Assembly: GCA_003488145.1 (NCBI GenBank)
Contig: DNMQ01000454.1
Span: 1 to 17,249, forward strand
DNA from: Pseudomonas sp.
GTDB lineage: Bacteria > Pseudomonadota > Gammaproteobacteria > Pseudomonadales > Pseudomonadaceae
DNA: 17,249 nt
Direction: 5' to 3'
Shown here: positions 14,904 through 17,249 of the stretch, one piece after another
How the letters are laid out: every line of letters starts with the position of its first letter
How positions within the stretch are numbered: position 1 is the first letter of the stretch
Notes under the pieces: model-generated
The model's input: the letters and a program-made list of their open reading frames with translations, nothing else
Database searches by the model: none
What the model was told of the DNA's origin: nothing
Program-made: the position numbers and the translations under genes

Positions 14904-15323
14904 TCAGCCCTGCTCGCAGTTAACCATCCACGACACGCCGAAGCGGTCGGTGAGCATGCCGAAACGCTCGGCCCAGAAGGTTTTCTCCAGCGGCATGATC
15001 ACCGTGCCGCCCTCGGCCAGTGCGGCGAACAGCTTTTCGCTTTCGTCCACGCTGGTCGGGTGCAGGGAAACCGAGCAACCCTTGATGCCTTCGTACGGCC
15101 CGCCACCACAGGTGTCGGGCAAGGAGTCGGAGGCCATCAGCACACCATCGCCGAGGTTCAGGCAGGCGTGCATGATCCGCTCGCGGTACTCGGCGGGAAA
15201 CTGCTCGGCATCCGGCGCCTGGGCAAAGGTCATCATTTCCAGCGTGCCGCCCAGCACATCCTTGTAGAAGGTGAACGCTTCGCGGGTGGTGCCGTCGAGG
15301 GTGAGGTAGGTGGTGATCTTCAT
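14904..15323 (-). CDS. VOC-superfamily (PhnB-like) protein
   Basis: From the ATG at 15323 the protein has 139 residues, the size of PhnB-like/glyoxalase-fold proteins (PF06983-like). Visible features are KITTYLTLDGTTREAFTFYKDVLGG at the N-terminus (residues 2-26; given here as the family's opening strand-helix unit), IMHACLNLGDGVLMASD (about 50-66) and FWAERFGMLTDRFGVSW near the C-terminus. These are typical of the paired beta-alpha-beta-beta-beta modules. The metal ligands of true glyoxalases are not obvious and the substrate is unknown. AAGGAG six bases before 15323 is a strong ribosome binding site and excludes the longer frame to 15449, which would overlap the upstream gene. It lies 16 bases after the DGPF gene, so the two form an operon. 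PhnB-like and DGPF genes often travel together with ECF sigma factors. Confidence 0.85.
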   Translation of the reverse strand: MKITTYLTLDGTTREAFTFYKDVLGGTLEMMTFAQAPDAEQFPAEYRERIMHACLNLGDGVLMASDSLPDTCGGGPYEGIKGCSVSLHPTSVDESEKLFAALAEGGTVIMPLEKTFWAERFGMLTDRFGVSWMVNCEQG

Positions 15324-15339
15324 TGCTTGCTCCTTGCGG

Positions 15340-15759
15340 TCATTGATTGAGTTGCGCGCGCAGGCGGTCTTCCTGCTCGCGCAGTTCGGGGGTGAACTCG
15401 GCGCCGAAATCTTCCGCTTCGAATATCTGGCGAATCTCGATTTCCGCATCGCCGATGGCCGACTGCGGGCAACGCTTGACGCAGTCGACGGCCTCCTGCA
15501 ACGAGGCGGTCTGGAACAGCCAGTAGCCGGCGATCAGCTCGCGGGTTTCGGTGAACGGACCATCGGTGACGCTGCACTGGCCGTCGTTGAAACGGATGCG
15601 CGCGCCCTTGTGGCTGGGGTGCAGGCCCTCGCCGCCGAGCAGCACGCCGGCATTGGCCAGGTCTTCGTTGTAGCGGCCCATCGCCGTGAGAACGTCCTCG
15701 CTGGGCATCTCGCCGGCTTCGGTTTGCGGGGTGGCCTTGATCATCACCATGAAACGCAT
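15340..15759 (-). CDS. DGPF/YCII-domain protein
   Basis: The 139-residue protein opens MRFMVMIKATPQTEAGEMPS and contains the name-giving DGPF motif at 66-69 (TDGPFTETRELIAGYW), which places it in the YCII-related DGPF family (PF03795). The conserved Tyr, Gly and Trp (78-80) after the motif are also kept. The family has a ferredoxin-like dimeric fold; functions are largely unknown, and it is often regulated by ECF42-type sigma factors. AAGGAG seven bases before the ATG at 15759 is a strong ribosome binding site. It is the first gene of a two-gene unit with the PhnB-like gene. Upstream on this strand is a TGTCGA/CGACC element pair (15831-15858) that fits an ECF42 promoter. No sigma factor gene is found in this window, so the regulator would be encoded elsewhere or is absent. 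Confidence 0.87.
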   Translation of the reverse strand: MRFMVMIKATPQTEAGEMPSEDVLTAMGRYNEDLANAGVLLGGEGLHPSHKGARIRFNDGQCSVTDGPFTETRELIAGYWLFQTASLQEAVDCVKRCPQSAIGDAEIEIRQIFEAEDFGAEFTPELREQEDRLRAQLNQ

Positions 15760-15830
15760 CGGTGGACTCCTTCAGTGGAATGGAAAGAGCCTAGACGGGC
15801 ATACGGCAATTTCCGCCGGCTCCGATCATT

Positions 15831-15858
15831 GGTCGAACGGGCGCGGAAGGAATCGACA
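15831..15858 (-). promoter_or_regulatory. ECF42-like promoter of the DGPF operon
   Basis: On the minus strand TGTCGA (15858-15853) is followed after 17 bases by CGACC (15835-15831). As I recall, ECF42 sigma factors recognise TGTCGA at -35 and CGA-type bases at -10, and their targets are mainly DGPF genes. The start would be near 15824, giving a leader of about 65 bases to the ATG at 15759. Confidence 0.5.
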
Positions 15859-15864
15859 GGTCTT

Positions 15865-15882
15865 TGAGAAATTCTTTTCTCA
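15865..15882 (-). other. Perfect hairpin overlapping the CPBP stop codon
   Basis: TGAGAAA and TTTCTCA form a 7-bp perfect stem around AGAA on the minus strand. The first three bases are the stop codon of the CPBP gene. No T-run follows, so it is not a standard terminator, but it may protect the mRNA end. It lies seven bases upstream of the ECF42-like -35 element. Confidence 0.45.
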
Positions 15883-16629
15883 GGGCAGCGGATAGGTCAG
15901 CAATAGCAGGTGCAGGCTGTTGACCGCACCGTGCAGAAACACCGCGACCCACAGGCGATCACCGGAGTAATGGAAGGCCAGGCCGCAGCCCAGACCGGCC
16001 AGCGTGGCGAGCCCGGCGAAACCGAAGCCGGCCGGCAGGTGCGCGGCGCCGAACAGGGCGGTCGCCAGGCCGATGCCGGCGACCGCACCGAAGCGTCCGA
16101 CCAGTGCACGCTGCAGCAGGCCGCGAAAGATCAGCTCTTCGGCCAGGCAGGTGATGCCCAGGTTGATCAGCAGCCAGGGTAGGAACAGCGCCGGCCATTT
16201 CGGTTGCCAGCCCAGCACGCCAGAGGCCAGCGCCAGCAGTGGGACGAGAATCAGGCAGGCGCCTGACGCAAGCAGGGTGAGTCTGATCGAGCGCCAATCC
16301 GTTCGTGGCTGGCCCAGCCACCAGGCCAGCAGCAGTGCCGCGACCATCGCCTTGTCCGGGCTGATGCGCAATTGCCAGGGCGAGGCACCGCCCAGATCCT
16401 GCGGTGGGCCGAGCGGCAGCGGGCTGAAGCCTGGCAGCAGGTGCGCGGCGAGCAGCAGGGCGCCGAGCAGCGTACCGAACAGCCACGGCGGGTTGGGGAT
16501 ATGCGGCTGAGCGACAAGCCAGCCAGCGAATAGCAGAACGGCCAGCGCGCCAACCGGCTCGATCATGCCGAGGGCCAGGCCGAGTGATAGCGCGACGACC
16601 GGAATGCAGTAGTGCAGCCTGCGAATCAC
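15880..16629 (-). CDS. CPBP-family intramembrane metalloprotease
   Basis: The 249-residue membrane protein has about seven or eight hydrophobic segments and all three CPBP (Abi/Rce1-type) motifs: EELIFR (Glu164, Glu165, Arg169), FGAAH (193-197) and HGAVN (His233, Asn237). These supply the catalytic Glu and the metal-ligand or catalytic His residues of type II CAAX-protease relatives. Substrates of bacterial members are mostly unknown. The start is a GTG at 16629, one base after the TAG of the upstream gene (TAG-T-GTG), so its translation is probably coupled to that gene. There is no independent ribosome binding site of note. Its stop codon lies inside a hairpin at 15865-15882. Co-expression with a secreted ClpP-fold protein suggests the two may act on the same envelope process, but this is an inference. 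Confidence 0.87.
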   Translation of the reverse strand: MIRRLHYCIPVVALSLGLALGMIEPVGALAVLLFAGWLVAQPHIPNPPWLFGTLLGALLLAAHLLPGFSPLPLGPPQDLGGASPWQLRISPDKAMVAALLLAWWLGQPRTDWRSIRLTLLASGACLILVPLLALASGVLGWQPKWPALFLPWLLINLGITCLAEELIFRGLLQRALVGRFGAVAGIGLATALFGAAHLPAGFGFAGLATLAGLGCGLAFHYSGDRLWVAVFLHGAVNSLHLLLLTYPLP

Positions 16630-16630
16630 A

Positions 16631-17185
16631 CTATTGCAGCCGATAACGCGCGAGCTCCTTTGGCGTGAGCACGCGCATGCGCCACGGTTCGATCAGCTGC
16701 ATGTCGTCCGCCAGCCGCGTATTCACGCCCATGTCCCGAAAATAAATGCGTGGTGTGCGGTGTGGTCGCTGGGCAATCGACAGCGCTGACTCTCCGCTGG
16801 CGATATGCGGCCGGTGCAGGCCGACATGGCCACGCACGGTGCGCTGTCGCCCCGCCGCCAGCAAATAGATACAGCTGCCCTGGCAGACCGCAGCGGCTGG
16901 AACCAGCGCGTCGAAACCCGTCTCGCGCAGCAGATAGCCCATGCGCATGGCTTCCGCGGCGCTACCACCAATGTTGTCGAGGATCAGCAGCTTGCGCGCA
17001 TGTTTGCCAGGGTGAGCCGTGATGCCCTTGAGCAGTGCCTCGTAGTCACCGAGAGCAATCTGCTCGGTGACCCGCGCGACCAGCACCAGTCCCTGGTCTT
17101 CGTGCTCCAGCGGCAGCACTTCAACCTTGGCGTGAGCGGTGCAGGCGAACAGCGCCAGTGCGCAAAGGGTGACGAGGCGGTGCAT
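16631..17185 (-). CDS. Secreted ClpP-fold (COG3904-like) protein
   Basis: The 184-residue protein begins with a cleavable-looking signal peptide (MHRLVTLCALALFACTAHA, 1-19, with AHA before the cut), so it should be periplasmic. The rest resembles the COG3904 family of ClpP/crotonase-like proteins: DNIGGSAAEAMRMGYLLRETG (70-90), then CQGSC (101-105) with IYLLAAGR, then VGLHRPHI (121-128), and a C-terminus with YFRDMGVNTRLADDM and LTPKELARYRLQ. The expected Ser/His pair would be Ser104 and His124. Family members often show Cys-x-Ser-x-Cys, whereas here Ser is one position later, between a conserved pair of cysteines that may form a disulfide. Protease activity is therefore uncertain. It is directly followed by the CPBP gene. 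The ribosome binding site is weak (AGGA, 12 bases before the ATG). Confidence 0.75.
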   Translation of the reverse strand: MHRLVTLCALALFACTAHAKVEVLPLEHEDQGLVLVARVTEQIALGDYEALLKGITAHPGKHARKLLILDNIGGSAAEAMRMGYLLRETGFDALVPAAAVCQGSCIYLLAAGRQRTVRGHVGLHRPHIASGESALSIAQRPHRTPRIYFRDMGVNTRLADDMQLIEPWRMRVLTPKELARYRLQ

Positions 17186-17249
17186 TGGGCGGAAGGTCCT
17201 GTACTGAGAGGTGGCGAAGATACCCGCAGCGCCGGCTTTCGCCTACTGC

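Noticed and set aside
1..17249. Defence system, prophage, transposon or CRISPR array
   Set aside because: All larger open frames are accounted for by housekeeping, membrane, hydrolase or signalling genes. No integrase, transposase, nuclease-helicase defence module or regularly spaced repeat was found.

Overview
The window is GC-rich chromosomal DNA with tightly packed genes. It looks like a Pseudomonas-type gammaproteobacterium, probably of the P. stutzeri (Stutzerimonas) group. That placement is an inference from protein character and from the hrpA tail, RarD, RlmE, RNase Z and COG2509-type genes; no rRNA or tRNA is present to confirm it. I see no insertion sequence, integrase, phage gene, CRISPR array or RNA gene, and no stretch over 300 bases lacks a gene.

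Layout from left to right. The plus strand carries the 3' end of hrpA (2-817), a RarD-type transporter (868-1770) and a K+-channel-like protein (1892-2905) whose start lies at the edge of a nested palindrome. Convergent to these, on the minus strand and transcribed 6224 to 2966, is a phospho-signalling cassette: a PP2C phosphatase, a membrane Ser/Thr kinase with an extracytoplasmic TPR-like tail, and a membrane-tethered protein with two FHA domains. Next on the minus strand is a pair made of a COG2509 flavoprotein and a TrmH-type RNA methyltransferase (8781 to 6407), with a convincing sigma-70 promoter. Divergent from that pair, on the plus strand, are an RlmE/FtsJ methyltransferase (9027-9647) and a second channel-like protein (9722-10366).

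From 10431 to the right end every gene is on the minus strand: an alpha/beta hydrolase, a dienelactone hydrolase with a twin-arginine motif, RNase Z, a DUF1624-type multi-pass membrane protein, a VOC/PhnB-like and a DGPF (YCII) protein pair, and a coupled pair consisting of a CPBP membrane protease and a secreted ClpP-fold protein.

The most interesting points are these. (1) The kinase/phosphatase/FHA set is the regulatory module usually seen with type VI secretion, but here it has no secretion genes around it. (2) An ECF42-like promoter lies in front of the DGPF gene, with no sigma factor gene in the window. (3) rlmE is present without its usual ftsH partner. (4) There are two unrelated-looking one-pore channel proteins, one with an unusual selectivity filter. 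(5) A LiuR-like palindrome lies upstream of the alpha/beta hydrolase. (6) The catalytic serine position of the ClpP-fold protein appears shifted. None of these could be tested by search here.
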